From: Onchocerca volvulus
Lineage: Eukaryota > Nematoda > Chromadorea > Rhabditida > Onchocercidae
Assembly: GCA_000499405.2 (NCBI GenBank)
Contig: HG738151.1
Span: forward strand, 1-64,000
DNA length: 64,000 bases
Direction of reading: 5' to 3'
The translations under genes and the position numbers were made by a program. Numbering within the stretch: position 1 is the first letter of the stretch; each line of letters starts with the position of its first letter. The notes under the pieces were generated by a model. It was not told the DNA's origin. It was given only the letters and a program-made list of their open reading frames with translations, and did no database searches. This document shows, one piece after another, positions 28,987 through 43,900 of the stretch.

Positions 28987-31900
28987 GTATGTAGAAGAGA
29001 AATGTCCAGATTCAAAAACAGCTTTTAACTTTTGAAATTGATTTACAATATAAAATAAGCTAACTTTTTCGCACTATTTCACAGCAAATTAAACAATTTT
29101 AAACAACATAAATTTTTGAATGATAAATTTTAAATAATTATATTCTTTAAGCTAAACTGAATGACAATTTTCGGGTTATTGCACCAAGAAATCGTTCTCT
29201 AATTTGAACATCTTATTGATGTATGTGCTGAAAAGTTGAAAATTATTCAATGATTAAAGAAATTCCATTGAAGATTGGTTAGAAATCTATTAAAATTCAT
29301 GAGTAGATTAAATGCTAAGAGGTTTTTATTTCTTCAAAAAAAAAAAAAAAACATAATGCTTCATAACCGATATAATTGATATAACTGATATAAAAACATA
29401 ACTGATATAATTTTTTTTATCTTCATGTAAGCAATATTCAATCATATCAATCGGATAAACAGAACGATTGAAGGATTGCTGATGGAAGAAGAATTTTCCT
29501 CACTTTTTTTCATAATTTTGCTCCTGTATTATTCGTTGTTGGCAAGAAGTTAAAGTATCGAGTATCTTCTGTTGTATACCGCAAACTTAATGAAATACTA
29601 AAAATATTTAGCCAACGAAAGCTCAGATTCCTTATCATTTTTCATCAGTTATTATGGATACCATGATAAAATGCATCGAATAAGATAGAAAGATTTAAAA
29701 AAAAAAAAAGGAAAAAGTCAAAAAATTGAAATAAAATCTATTGCTTTTCACTTTTCAAATGTAATTTCTAGCTATTATTAATCAAGAATTTTTAGCTGAA
29801 TGAAATGTTAATAATTAAGGTGGCAATGGTACTGGATGATGTAGATCTTATTAGAAAATTATTGAAATTAAGTTTGCCTCTTCTGCTTTCTTTTTTTAGC
29901 ACATTGGATAGAGAAGAGTCATTTTGTCCATTAATTATGATAACGATTTAATGATGAGTTTTGGATGAAAAAAGCTGCAATTTAAATTATTCATCCAAAA
30001 TTTGAAAACAGAATAGCTTCCAATCTTTTTAATGAAATCTAAATATTTAACACCGATATAATTTAGCACGAATCACCAATCTGATTACATTTCGCCTTTT
30101 TGAATGTGATGGATGATTGATTTAATGGTATTTTATCCGTTCCTTAAGAAATTTTGGTTTTTTCTTTTTTTTTTTCTTTTTTTTTTTGCGGTAAAATCAT
30201 TCCATTCATTGGGTGGACTCATTAGATCTTCTTTTATTTCGCAGTCTAATGAAAAGTTTTCACCTAAAATTCGTAATTAAAACTATTAATTTGATTATAT
30301 CTTTACCGCTATAATAATAAGCATTATATATTATTATTAATATTATTAATTTGAAATGAATATGGATTATATCTATAATATCATAACAATAAGCATATTA
30401 TCATTATTACTAATTTGATTTAAAGAGTAAAAATGTATATATTTTATGTTATAAATACATTGTATGTATTAAATTATGATTAAATTAGCTTAGGCGTCAA
30501 GCGTATTTTTTGTTTTATTTTGTTAAAAATACGTCGCAAACGGCTAAATATGTATTTTTTTTTTTTTTTTTACTTTATATTTTACCATTTGAAATTGCTT
30601 AAGTTTTATTCGAATATTCGATGCATCTGAATTTTTCCTTCTTCTCCCAATTGCAGCCTAAGCGGAATATTTCTTTCGTTAATGATTTATTGCAATACGA
30701 AAGAACAAAAGAAAAATGTTACAATGATAGTTGTTGAAGACGATAGAAAGCCTCAATTAGTAGCTTACTTTTTGCAAATTTCTTTTGCTCACTAATTCTT
30801 TCCTCATTTCATTTCTTCGTCATTTCATCAATGAATTTTTAAATTTTGCAAAAAATTTCACCCACTGTTTCGCTCATCACTTCATTCCTCTTATTTTACT
30901 AACATTTTGTACGATAATGGAATAGTTGCTATAATGCTTTATTAATCAACACGATTGTTATTGTAATGCTAAATTCAATTATCGCAAAATGACATTTCAA
31001 TTTTAATCATTTTTACAATTATTTATATACCTTCAAGTTGATATTATTTTACAATTTAAAAATTTTACAGTGATTTATAAGTTTGATAAATTAGTAATAT
31101 TACGATTAAATTTAGTTTCTATTCTCTAGCTTAGATTGTCATTGAAATAGAATTTAATTAATAAAATCGATTAGATTTACTAGCAAATAAATAATCATTC
31201 ATTATCAAAAACTTAACAAACTGACAAATTTCGGTGCGAATTTATTAAAATTCAATGGAATTGGTCAAATTTCTGAAAAATAAATATATTCACCAATTAA
31301 ATCAATAAATATTAGTTAAATCAATAAATTTCGATGCAAATTATCAAAAAAATACAAAAAAATTAAGGAAAACCTTGTCAAAAAAAATTTTTTCTTTTTT
31401 GAAAAATTTCAACATCTGTTGAAAAAGAGAAAAAATGAAAAATCTTTCCTTTTCTTTTATAATTCATAAATGATAAATCATTCGAAAATTTCTCTATTTT
31501 TTAAAATTCAATTTTTTTTGTTTAAAGTCTGTTTTTCATCATTTTCGCATCTTTCACGAAATATTTTTGTTGTTTAACTTTACTTACGCATTATACACGC
31601 AACATTTGTATGTATTGTCATTCATCATAATTGTTCGCAAGATTAGTTTTTTCTTCCAAACTTTTTTCCAATTTTTAGAATTTTTCAAAATTTCCATCAA
31701 TTTTAATCATTTCTCGTATTTTAGCTTGATTTTTTTAATATAAACATATGTAAAATATATACTAAAATACATCATACACGCATAAATATAAAAAATATAC
31801 GTATGAACATGTTGCCATCTGGTTGAATTCATCGAATTCATCATCTGAATCTTCGAATTTTTTTGTAATCTTTATTTATTTATTTTTTTTTTTTTTTTAT

Positions 31901-34305
31901 ATTTTTCACTACATATTAACAAAAATTTACGTGCATATTTTTATGATCATTTTTTTTTTCAGTTCAATTTTTTACAATACTAATACAGATTTGCGTGCAT
32001 GTATGTTATTTGATCATCTCCTAACTTTTTTTCAAAAAAAAAAAAAGAAAAAATGATTATCAGATATGATATTTGATTAACTAATGGTAAAGACAATGCG
32101 TAAGCATGATAATGTAGCATTGATAATGGATAAGCATAAGATAATTATTAGCTTTATAAGAAATGATAATTATCATAAGTATGCATCCGAACATGATAAA
32201 ATTAAGAGCATGATAATGAATAAATATAGAGATTAATAATAATATGATAAGAAATCATTATGATATATTAATAAAATTTTATGTATAAATATATTATATG
32301 ATCACTATGATAATAATATTTTTTAATTACTTTTATTTTATTTTATCCGGCATAAATTATTTATTAATGCGTTTTCATTTGTTTAAATCGTTTTTTTTCC
32401 TTTTGATTGATTATTCTTTGATCATATAATAGATTAGTTAATTATTTATCAATGTACAATTAGTAATTAAGTTATAATATCAAATTATGGAACAAATCTT
32501 TTCTTAGACTTTTATCTTCCACTTCTCAAATTCTTCCTTTTTTTTTTAATAATTGCTCAAAATTTTTATAAAAATTCGCTTTTCCTTAAATTTCGACACA
32601 AATGTCAGAAATATACATATGATTATTGATTGATGATTCGACTTTTCATTTTTCGTTCTTTTTTTTTTTTTTAACATACCACGCGTTCCACGTTCTACGT
32701 ACTATTTTGGCTTTCTGATACATCATGATATTTCTATTCACCTATGTAATTATCATCTTATTATTATCATTATTATTACTCTATTATCATTATTATTTCT
32801 TCATTTTATTGTTATTTCATCAATTTTAGTATTTTGCATAATTTATAAAAACTTTAGCTAAATAGAAATATGCAATAATAGGATGAAAATTTCACAATGT
32901 AATTCATTAATACTTGCTTCGAAATGTTAATAATTAAACATATGTTGGTAAGTGTCGAAAAATTTAAAAGAAATTTAACTTTTAAAACTAAATTGACAAT
33001 TAATAACTTACTTTTACGGTCGTGAGTAATTTTGATGCGTGACCAATCGGATTTATTTGAATTTTATTTCTTGCCCAATGAATAAAGATATAGAAATAGA
33101 AACCGAATTGAATCACTAATAAATTAAAGAAAATATTTCACTTCTTGTGCTGGTATTGTAAAAAAATTAAAATATTTCAGCCAGTTTTCGTTTGTACCTT
33201 ATTGGTGGGTTGAGAGTAATTCGACCTTTTGGCTATCGAGGAAATGAGTTGAAATATTCGGGCAGAGAACTTTCTTGAACTTACCTCCCTTTTTTGGGAT
33301 AAATCGAAGAAAATGGCACTGTGCCATTTCCTTCGATTTATCCCAAAAATCTGGCACAGTGCCAAAAAACAGCAAAAAAACAGTAAAAAACCGCAATGAA
33401 ATACAACCGTCTTATACCATTTGGAATAAGTGGGTTGCTTACAGAATTATGCTAAAGAAGCACAACATTAAGAAATGAATTATTGAGTAAACATCAAAAC
33501 AACATTCAGAATTACAGAAATGAGTTGATTGTATAACTGATATCATAAATCTCTCGGAATTCCCTGCAGTAAGTTTAATTAATTAAAATGTTATTTTGCC
33601 AATCAATATTCATTTATGAAATAAAATTTATTGTTTTATTAAATATATTTAAGATGAGAAAAAAGAAACAGAAAAAATTTTCTGTGCACAATTAATTAAT
33701 AATTATATTGTATTTAATAATATTTGATGCGCCATTATTTAAGAACTTCTCAGCTGAGATATTTATCTTTTTTTTTGCAAAGTTTAAGTTCCAATTTCAT
33801 TAAATACAACACAACGGATGAATGTTTGCTTTATGAATCATTAATTAATTAATCGACATCCAAAGTATCATAATAATTCTAATTAGTTATAAACAAGAAA
33901 TACTTGGCATTTTCAAAAAGTTAATAGAACAAAAAAAAAAAAACGAAGTCATTTCTGTTAACTTTTATTTTTAATATTGATAATTTTTCCGAATGATTGC
34001 ATTTTGGTTCACCATTTATTTTATTACCGGAAATTGTTTTTGAAAAAATGATGATAACAAAATTCTTCGAAATTTTAATTTTTTTTTTTTTTGATCTCTT
34101 TTAAATTATCTTTTGTTAATTTAATTTCTTTCATCTTAATATAGTAAAAGACTTATTTCCATTCACTCATAAATCATTTCAGATAATTCAATTGCAACTT
34201 TGGCATTATCCCATTTACATTTATCGTCTTATTTGAATGTTTTACGGATATTCGATAGATTGATCCGTTCAAAGAAGTCAAAAAATTTCATCGGATAAAA
34301 ACAAA
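28987..34305. other. AT-rich gene-poor stretch
   Basis: Contains poly-T runs (30556-30572, 31884-31898), (TAA/TTA)-rich sequence at 30310-30420, clustered GATAA/ATGATAAT motifs at 32060-32330 and the foldback element at 33291-33350. No supported coding exon; open frames here are low-complexity. Confidence 0.45.
33291..33374. repeat. foldback element with repeated 13-bp palindrome
   Basis: Bases 33291-33350 form a hairpin with arms of about 29 bases and one mismatch: TTTGGGATAAATCGAAGA followed by AAATGGCAC, a one-base loop, and the reverse complement. The palindromic tip TGGCACTGTGCCA is repeated, reverse-complemented, as TGGCACAGTGCCA immediately after the right arm (33353-33365). The surrounding 33180-33430 is richer in GC than its neighbourhood, suggesting an inserted element. 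The open frames seen here on both strands are by-products of the symmetry. Confidence 0.75.
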
Positions 34306-35980
34306 ATGCCAAGTTATTTCCATCAACACATGGTTTGTACTTGAATACTTGATTTCTAAAAAGCGATATTTAGTCAGAATTAGATGATTTTGTGTATTTA
34401 ATAGTTTTATTTCGAAAATTTTAAACACAATGATCAAACAGTTATCAAATATTTGATTACTTAATTAAGACAAAATTTCTGTCGTCTTTTAAATGTGATA
34501 GAATATACATTTATTCTACAAAAAATATTATAAAATATAAAGCAAATCTTATAATTTCAAATAATATTTATTTGCATCGATAATTAACAAATACCTTTTG
34601 CAAATATATATTTATATGACTAAAACTTCTTTATTATTCGACAAATCATTTTCAAAATTGCATTGAATAGAACAATGTAAAATTAAATTAAACATTGTAA
34701 TAACATGTAGTATGATACTGGAATACCTAAGATAATTATTAGATAGTCCAGTATTCTATTAAACATTACTGTTATCAATACTTCTTCGTCTTATCTTTTA
34801 TTCTCACTTTTCATACTACTAATTTACAAACTAAGAAAAATTAATAAGTATTTAGAATTTTGTGTATATAAACTAAAAAGATGCAAAAATGCGTGAAAAC
34901 ATGTAAAAAAGTAAGTGTATTAAAAAATTAAATAATATTCATGAAAATATACAAGAAAAAGAAAGAAAAATATGTAGTAAAATTTAATAAAACTTAGTTT
35001 AAATGAGTAATGATTGCCAGGAATTAAAAATTTAGGAAATTCCATTTATTTCGAAATCAAATGGAGGAACTTTGTTTAAAATTCAAAAAAAAAAAAAGTT
35101 AAAAAAAGTTATATTAACATATTCAAAATTATTAGCATAAAATAACTTTTAAAATTACGAAAATTGCAATATTTAGTTTTTAAATTTCTAAAAAGAAAAA
35201 TAAGATGAAAAACTGTCTTTTTTTAATTTAAGCAAAATTTTAATTCAAAAAAACTGGGCATATTTAACAGCAGAAAAGGAAATATTTAATTGAAATAAAA
35301 AAGCATGTGCAGATAGGTTTCAAAATAAAAATATGTGCAGATAAATTTTTTGATAAGTTTGCGGATTTAAAATATTTCAAATTAGCAAATGAAAATTCTA
35401 GTTCTCTTTAAAATAAAAACAGAGAGGAACTTCGGTAGAAAAAAAATAAAAAAATTTGCTTCTTAAAAACAAATGCTGTGGAAGAAAAGATATGAAAATG
35501 AAAAATTGAACCAAAATAATTCTTGAAAAAAAATTTGAGATTGATAATTTAATAAATATATTTTATCGAAGCATAAAAGGAAAAAGAAAATTCAATTAAA
35601 AAAAAAAAAAAAAGTTTGCTAAAATACTGACTGGAAAAAGAGGAAACGACGAATTTTTAAGAAATTTTAAAGGCCAAAAAACAATAAATAAAATGAGCAA
35701 AAATAAGTTAAAAAGAAAAACAAAGTAAAATCTAGAAAACTTCTTTTATAGCAAAAAAGTTCTAATACAATAAAAGTTTTATAATGAAAAATTCTTATAA
35801 AGTGGAAAGAAAAAATAAAAAATAAAAATATCTAGAAAATTCTTTTACAATAAAAAAATTCTAATATATTCTCATAAAATGCGCTAAAATAATAGCAGCA
35901 TATTTGTCTTATTTACTGTTTATTCTATTCACGTTTTTTTCGTTTTTTTTTCTATTGTTTACATCTTAGATTATTTATTG

Positions 35981-36021
<41 letters not shown>

Positions 36022-39000
36022 AGCATTCGTCATATGTTTTTTTTATGTTTGTGTGAAAAGCTGACTGATAAACACATTTGTTGGTTCAAATATTTCAAAT
36101 TTAATTTCAAATTAGCTAAGTGAGAAGTGAAGAATGATTGTAAGATGGTTGTGTTGATTTCGATCAGTTGTTATTTTCCTACATTTTGTGTCTTTTTTTT
36201 TTGCTATTTTTTATTTTAAAGTTCTTTTAATATTATTGAATTTTTATCGTTTTCAAAAATTTTTTCATTGTTCTATAATGATGGTATGAGATATTGTATT
36301 GATTAAGAAATTATTTAAACTGAAAGTATGGAAGATTTTGGTTTAATCATTAACTTATTTGAAAATTTAAATTGAAAAATTCAATTTTGCTATTAATGAT
36401 ATGCATAAATATGTAACTCATAAAAAGTAATAATAAATATTAAATGTTGCCATCTATTTAATATTACATTGTAAGGGACAATTTTTACATAATAATAATT
36501 CAAATTTGAATGCTTAAATCAAAATTTTTCCAAACATTATTGAGTTTTTTTCAAATATATTTTTCAAAAATATTAAATTTTTATTATACAAAGAAAGGGA
36601 TATATTTAATTATCTTATTTAGCGTATCGTAAAGAATTTTTCGTTAATATTGAATTATCTGTAAGATATATATTAATACATATTAAAAAGTTCTAAAATT
36701 CGGGTATTTTGCAAAAATGTTTATTTAATTTAGATTTGAAATATTAATACTTTATTAACAACTAGCTATCGTTTCTTTTTTTTTGCAACTTAAAGTAATA
36801 ATTAAAATTAATCAGAATTCCATTTCTTTGTATTCGTGCAAAAATTTACAAATTAAAATTGAAATAGTATGAAAGAAAAGAAGTTACAAATAGGATGATA
36901 TAGAAATTTGGTATTAATCGTCGAAATTTTTAATTTCTATTCAGTTTTTCATTAATTTAAAATTTTATTGATTACTATTGGATTTTTATAGTATTCATAA
37001 TTTCTCTTTCATACTATTTGAATTTTAAGTTATAAATTTTCACATGAATAGAGAAAACCGATACTCTGATTAATTTTATCTTTTATTTTTAGTTTAAAAA
37101 AAAAAAAAAAAGACACTAGTCTCTCTATTAATGAGAACAAAATTATTTTAAATTTCAAATTTAAATTAAAAAAAAACTGTCACAAACTTCAATTCAAAAC
37201 TGTCGAAAAAAAAACGATTTTCAAATAGTTTAATTTTTTTCCAAATTTTTTATAATATTTTCTAGTCATCCAGTATAGGAATAAAAAAAATCACAAATTA
37301 TTGTTATGTAATTCGAAAAATGCTTTAGAAAAATCAACAAATATATTTTTTAAATCAAAGAAAAAATTTTTGAAAATTTTAACTTTTACTAGATAAATTT
37401 CATTACAATCTTTTCCAGCTAACAAAAACAAAAAAGCAGGAAGTTGTGAACAGCCATTTTTTAGTTTGAAAAATATTCAAAAAAAAAAAAAAAAAACTGA
37501 GGAATTTTAAAATATTTTTAGAATTTTTCACCAAACACTTATGTTTCTTATGCTTCATCGTCTTTTAAACTAATCATCGTATCTATCTCATTTCTTACGG
37601 TAATATGTTGTTTTGTTGTTGTTGTTGTTAGTAATGATAATGATAATGATAATGATAATGATAATGATGATAGTGATAGTCAGCTGTTGATTCATTTGGT
37701 TCTGTTCGAAATATACGTATTTATTTATGAAGGAACAGTTGGTTAGTAGGAAATATTAGCTTAACCAATCCATTTAAATTATATTTAAAATTCTAACCAT
37801 TTCATATTACTTGTTTAAATTTACATTTAGATCATTTCATTCTATTCGATTGATATACTATCAATAATAGTTCGAATAACTGATGATAATAATAATGATA
37901 AATATTATATTTTTAAAGCTATCTATCCATTATTGGATTTTTTGAATTAAAATTTAAGCTATTCTGTTCTATTCATTTTGATAATATTAATAATAGTCCA
38001 GAAAAAAAAAAAGTGATAATAGTGATGTTGTTGAAGCTTATCATTCATTATCATTATCAACAAAATTCATCACATCCTATTCGCATCATATGAATCAGTT
38101 GTAACAGATAAAATGTTTGGAATGCGAGAAAAATAGCAGGAGATTATCAAATATCCTCTTAGCAACACTGAAATTTCTATTTAATATCTAATTTTATCAT
38201 CTGTTAGCGATTTTAAAACTGACATTATCATACATTTCTTATCATTTGTTAAGTGTTTTCTAATGACAATATCATATATCTTTTATTATCTCGTTGATTA
38301 TTTTAAAAGATAACGATAATAATTCTTGTCAATTTGTTAATTATAATTAGTAAAGAAAAATGTAAATTTTGGAATTTTTCTTCTTTATTATGCAAGTTTT
38401 GTTTTCGGTTTTATTTGCCAATATTTGAAAATTTCATTTTATAATTGATTTTTTTTCTCTCCGATAATTATTGAATAAATTTCGGATGAATCATATATTT
38501 GGATAATGTCAAAAATTAAATGATTGTTTTTTGCTTCGAAATTTATAAAAATTTCTCGCGATTTTTATGTAATTCAACGAATTAATTTAAAAATATGGAA
38601 GAAAAATTTTTTTTTCTCTCAATGAATTAATTTTTTTTCCGATGATTCAACTGATAGGATTAATTAATTAAGTAAATTAAGAATGTATTTTACAAATGAA
38701 TTTGCAATCAATTTTTATTAAAGTAAATAGTCTCCAAAAATTTAAATAGATGTCGTAGACTTTCCTCCCAAAAATCGATATAGAAATTTCGATTTAAATA
38801 CTTAATATTCCATTTAGAAAATATATGACATAAATTTTGATTGCAAAGATCTTATGAATAAAAATTTCATACATTTATAAGTAATAATATATGCATTTTA
38901 TTGATTAAATCAATAAATTAAAACCGTTAATTCCTCGCAAAAAATATTGAAATTATTTATTGAAATAATAAATAATATTAGTTTTTCATAAATTATTAAA

Positions 39001-40934
39001 TTAAATGATTTTTTCCTCCCTTTATTTTGTATATTTCAGTATTATAAATCATCAAATTACACGAATTTACATGAACGTCATTTGCAACGTTCCAATAGCA
39101 CCGAATCATATCGATTGCAACAAACATTATCATTATCATCATTATCAAATTCTCGAAAAATTTTTACAATGAATCCTTATCGTCAACAATATTCATCATT
39201 ATCATCCAGTTATCATCAAGATGTATCATATACAAAAAGTAATATTGGATTATCAAATAGGTAAGTTTTTTTTTTTTCCTTTATTTTCGACCAAAAATTA
39301 AAAATGGATAGAAATGAAACTATGAAGTGATTAAAAAAGATAATATCACACTTTACTAATTCATTATTTTATTACCATTTGGTTCCGACATTTTTTTTTT
39401 ATTAATGATTATTTGATATTAGTAATCTATAAATCAATCACTTATCATTACATAATCAATAATTGAATTAAAATATTAAATATTTATAGGAAACTTGTCG
39501 TGAATTATTTTTTTTCTAAATTTTGTCAATCGATTCAATTTTTGAATTAAAAATTGACATACGAATTATTGATGGATGATTCAATTTTTTTTATTTTTTT
39601 TTATATGAACATATCATGAATAATTTATACGGTTTTACGCATGTCTATATTGTTCAAAACTAAAAATCGTAAAGTGTAAAAATAAAATAAACAACAATCA
39701 AAACCATCGAAAATTAAGACAAAATAAAATGAATAGAATAAAAAAAAATAAATGAAAACTTCAAAATATTTTCACAAATACTAAAACTATTTTGTCACAC
39801 TAAATATTTGCTCAAATATGAAATAGAAATTATTAAACTAGTAATTACCATTACACGTACGGTATTCAATTACCGTAACCCCACAACTCATCCAACTTCA
39901 AATTAAAACATCATTTAGTTTTAGTAAGTTACTTATTAACAGAAAATAAATGAAAATAATACTTAATCAAATTTTTACGCAATGATAATTATCATGAATC
40001 AATTCCTTAAAAATATGCAAGTAAATAACTAATTAAAAACTTAGAAAGACGATTAGAATGAAATAATGCCTAAAATCAATTTAATTAACTTCAAATAGAA
40101 TATATTAAAATAAGCGGTATAATAAAGCAAAAAAAAAAAGGACTAATTAAAATCTGAGATATTAACATAATATCTTCAACATATTATCCAAAAATTTGCA
40201 TATCACTCAAAAGTAAAATTAGCAGGAAGAAAAATTTTAAAAATCGAAAATACTATTAAATATTTTGAAAAAAATTTATTTGATCTGAAAATAAACATTG
40301 CAATAAAACTTGATACGTAAAAATTCAATTTTGTTTGAACAGAATAAATTTATTTCGTATTTCAATCTTTTGATTTAAAAATAGAAATTTTATCTATTTT
40401 ATATTTCTATAAATTATGCATAAAATTAACCAGTTTCGGATAATTTAACAATAAATATAATTCTGTAACTTTTTTGCTAAAATGTATAACGAGAAAAAAA
40501 GTTGATAATATTTCAAATTTTTTTTATTTGATTTATTTGATCAAGAATTACATTTTATTTTTTGATGAGGCAATTTTTTTTTGCATCGCTATCAAAAATT
40601 GCTTAAATATTTGCAAAAATGTTAAATTTTAATAAAATTACGAATTTTCAAATATCTTACGAAAATTAAATCGTTTATTTTGAGCTTAACAGAAATATCT
40701 CATCAAATTTTTGCGAAAGATTGTTCTCATCGATTATAAATTATAGGATTCAGAAATTTAATAATAGCAATGAGAGAATATATGATGAAAATAAAAAACG
40801 TATGCAAAAACGTAAAAAAAACGTATAAAATATATTTGTTAACAGTAATAAGGTAAGATGAAAATTTATAAAACGTATAAAAAAAAAAAAAAAATTGACT
40901 TCACTGTTGCGACTTTATTGACTTTAAATCGCCT

Positions 40935-40967
<33 letters not shown>

Positions 40968-43900
40968 TTCATTCTTCTTTTTTTTTTTTTGGAAAAAATA
41001 ATGAATTAACTAACTGAATCATATGAATCATTGTGTAAATAATAAAGTATATTCATACTAAATAGAATTAGTGTATTTGATGGAATTGAAAAAGTCAAAT
41101 ATTTCAATTTTTATAATTGATTTTTTGAATTTAACTAAAAATATTAAAGAACAAGAACGATTTGATTATAAAAACAAAATGAATGATATAATTAAGCTAA
41201 AATATTATTTGATTAAATGATTAATTAATTAATTAATTAATCAGTAAAGGGTGACATTTTTGTATCGTTATAGATATGGAAGTTTTGATCGTTTGTCATC
41301 ATCATCATCATCATCATCATCAAATCATCGAACATCATCGTATAATAATAATTTCCCTTCCAATACATTTGCAACGAAACGTAGTACAAGTTACGGTTCA
41401 GGTAATAAAAAATTTTATCTTTTCCAATATGAAACGAGAATTTCCATTTTTCCGGCACGGAATGAGAATTTTTAATTTTTTCGATGCGAAATGAGAAAAG
41501 AGAGAGGAAGGAATAAAAAAGAAATCTTCTGATTGCAATATACCTTGTCGCAACGATCATTTGTAAAATATATTTAAAAAAAAAAAAAAAAAAGTGAAAA
41601 AAAAAAGGAACTACATAATTTAAAAAAATAAAGAAATTCCATGGACAGTATTGAATAATTAATCAATTAATTAATTAGTGGCCGAGATGATTGTAAAAGA
41701 AACTCAAAGTTTTGAATCTTGTCTTAATAATTGATTGCTTGAATCTTGTATTATGAATTCTTATATTATTATACTATTAATTTTTATATATTGAATATCT
41801 TATATTATCAACTAACTTTTTTGCGAATTCATTCAAGTATTATTTTGTTTTTAGCAATTATTTGCTTAAATTTTAGATTCTTAGCTAAGTTTTCGATTTC
41901 GCATCATTAATTTTTTGCAAATTATTAATTAATCAATTAACTAATTATAACTTGTTTTTTTACGCTTAAATAAAATGTTAAATACATTTAGGGATAAAAT
42001 TAAACGAAATAGGAACATCATCACTACGTCGTTATGATAATGATCATATTCCGACATATGAACGGCGCAAATCGTCAGTTTTTCTTTTTTTCTTAAAAAA
42101 ACTTTTTTTTCGAGTTTTATTGACTTAATTTTTTATTTTGAAAAACTTTTTCTAACCTTTTTCTCTTGCTAAAATTTTTTTTATTATAATAATAAACAAG
42201 AATTTCATAATAAAAGACTTTCTGAGTCAATTTTTTGCAAAAAAAAAAAATTGTTTTTCATTTTTTTCATTCTTCCCAAGATCTTATCAATTAATCAAAT
42301 TTATTTTTACAAGATAACCCATTTTGCTTTATAATGGTTCATATCAAATCATTAATAATAGTTGATTTTGCTAGTTGGATTATTTCTAATGATAAAATTG
42401 CATCAAGTATCGTAATTTTATAGAATTATCATTGCTAATCATAGACTTGAATATTATCATATCAATATTCTGTACATATTAAGTATCGAATTATCATAAT
42501 AAAGGCTCATAAAACATGATAATAAGATTGCTTAATTTAATTGAATTAGTTTTTTAAGGAATAAATATCTTTTGCAAAATCATGATATAATATTCCTTAA
42601 TTTGACTTAATTTAATCAATTTTAGGTTGATTTAATTAATTTTAGGTGAATTCAATTCAAATTCATTTTTAAATAACAAATCATTACCTTTTAAACTTTG
42701 CAAATATAATGTAACATTGTTTAATCTAAAAAAATTTTTAATTCTCCAATATTCTTATCGTCATTGTAAAATCATAATCTAATATTGTAAAATTCCAATT
42801 TTTTAATTTAATTTAATTTATTATTAGATTTACACCAAGTCATCATACTACATCCGGTTACGCATCATCATACGGTACACTGCCACGTTTTAATCGTTCA
42901 CAAACTCCAAGTTACGTGAGTCGAGAATCAAATTTTGCGTCAAATCGTGAATACAAATCCATGTCACGTTTCTCAACTGATAGAGTAAGTCATTTTCTCA
43001 TTAATTTTTTTTTTCTTCTTAATTTTCGTGTAATAAATTTAAGTGATTTTTCTTTAAATGAATTTAAATAGCCATTAAAAGAAGAAATAAAATGTAAAAA
43101 TGAAAAATGAAATAATAATTATTGAAGAATAAATAAATTAGCTTTAATTGAGTTAATTATTACAGTGATAATAACGTGTTAAAATGATAAGGCTTGATTT
43201 ACATTTTAAAAATGTAACATCTCCATTTTCCATCGTCATTATATTTATCAAATTAATTTATTTTATCTTTTTCTTTATCTGCAAATGCGAATGAGGCTGA
43301 TCAGTGATAAGATTTGAGATTAGTAGCTAGTTTTTGTTATCAGTAGACGAGTAATCATATAGTCTTCGGATGCGCTACACATTCATCATTCTAAGTAATT
43401 ATGTAGAGTGATAAAATACACTGATAATAATATGATAGGGCTTAATGTATATTTTAAACATTTCTATTTGGATATATGCTTATTCCAGTTATTTTAATAA
43501 TAAGTAAATAAGTGAACGTTGAATTTATTCAATTTTAAAATATTCTGTTTAGCATTTTCGAAATTCATAAAATTCTAAAAATGTTCAGAATTTTAATATG
43601 ATTCCTAGTATATTTAAATTTTTATTACTGTAAATTATAGCATTAATTAAATTTCATCATTACATAATATTACTTAAATTTCATTATTAGTAAATTATCA
43701 TTACAAAAAGGATAAAAAGACTGCATATGAACATTTTTATGAAAAATTTTTCTGTTAAACAAAAAAAAAAAATAAAATATGATTAAAAAATTGAAATACT
43801 GATTTGTCGGTATTATGTTTTAAATAATTGAATACTTATTTTAAGATTGAAAACAAATAGAAATAAAAATTTGCTTCGAATAGAAGATGAAAAGAAAAAA

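Larger units (their letters stand above)
34333..39039 (+). other. first intron of the large gene
   Basis: A 4.7 kb stretch without recognisable coding sequence. It holds an imperfect inverted repeat at 34690-34790, a (TTA)n run at 35982-36020, a (TTG)n run at 37614-37629 followed by (AATGAT)n at 37632-37668, and many homopolymer A/T tracts. Confidence 0.45.

Noticed and set aside
31823..32056. 77-codon frame beginning with a Ser-rich stretch
   Set aside because: Quickly becomes Phe/Ile/Tyr low-complexity over T-runs and ends in poly-Lys from a poly-A run.
33177..33478. Overlapping open frames on both strands
   Set aside because: They share sequence because of the foldback symmetry (the same residues, INRRKWH, on both strands); no protein family is suggested.
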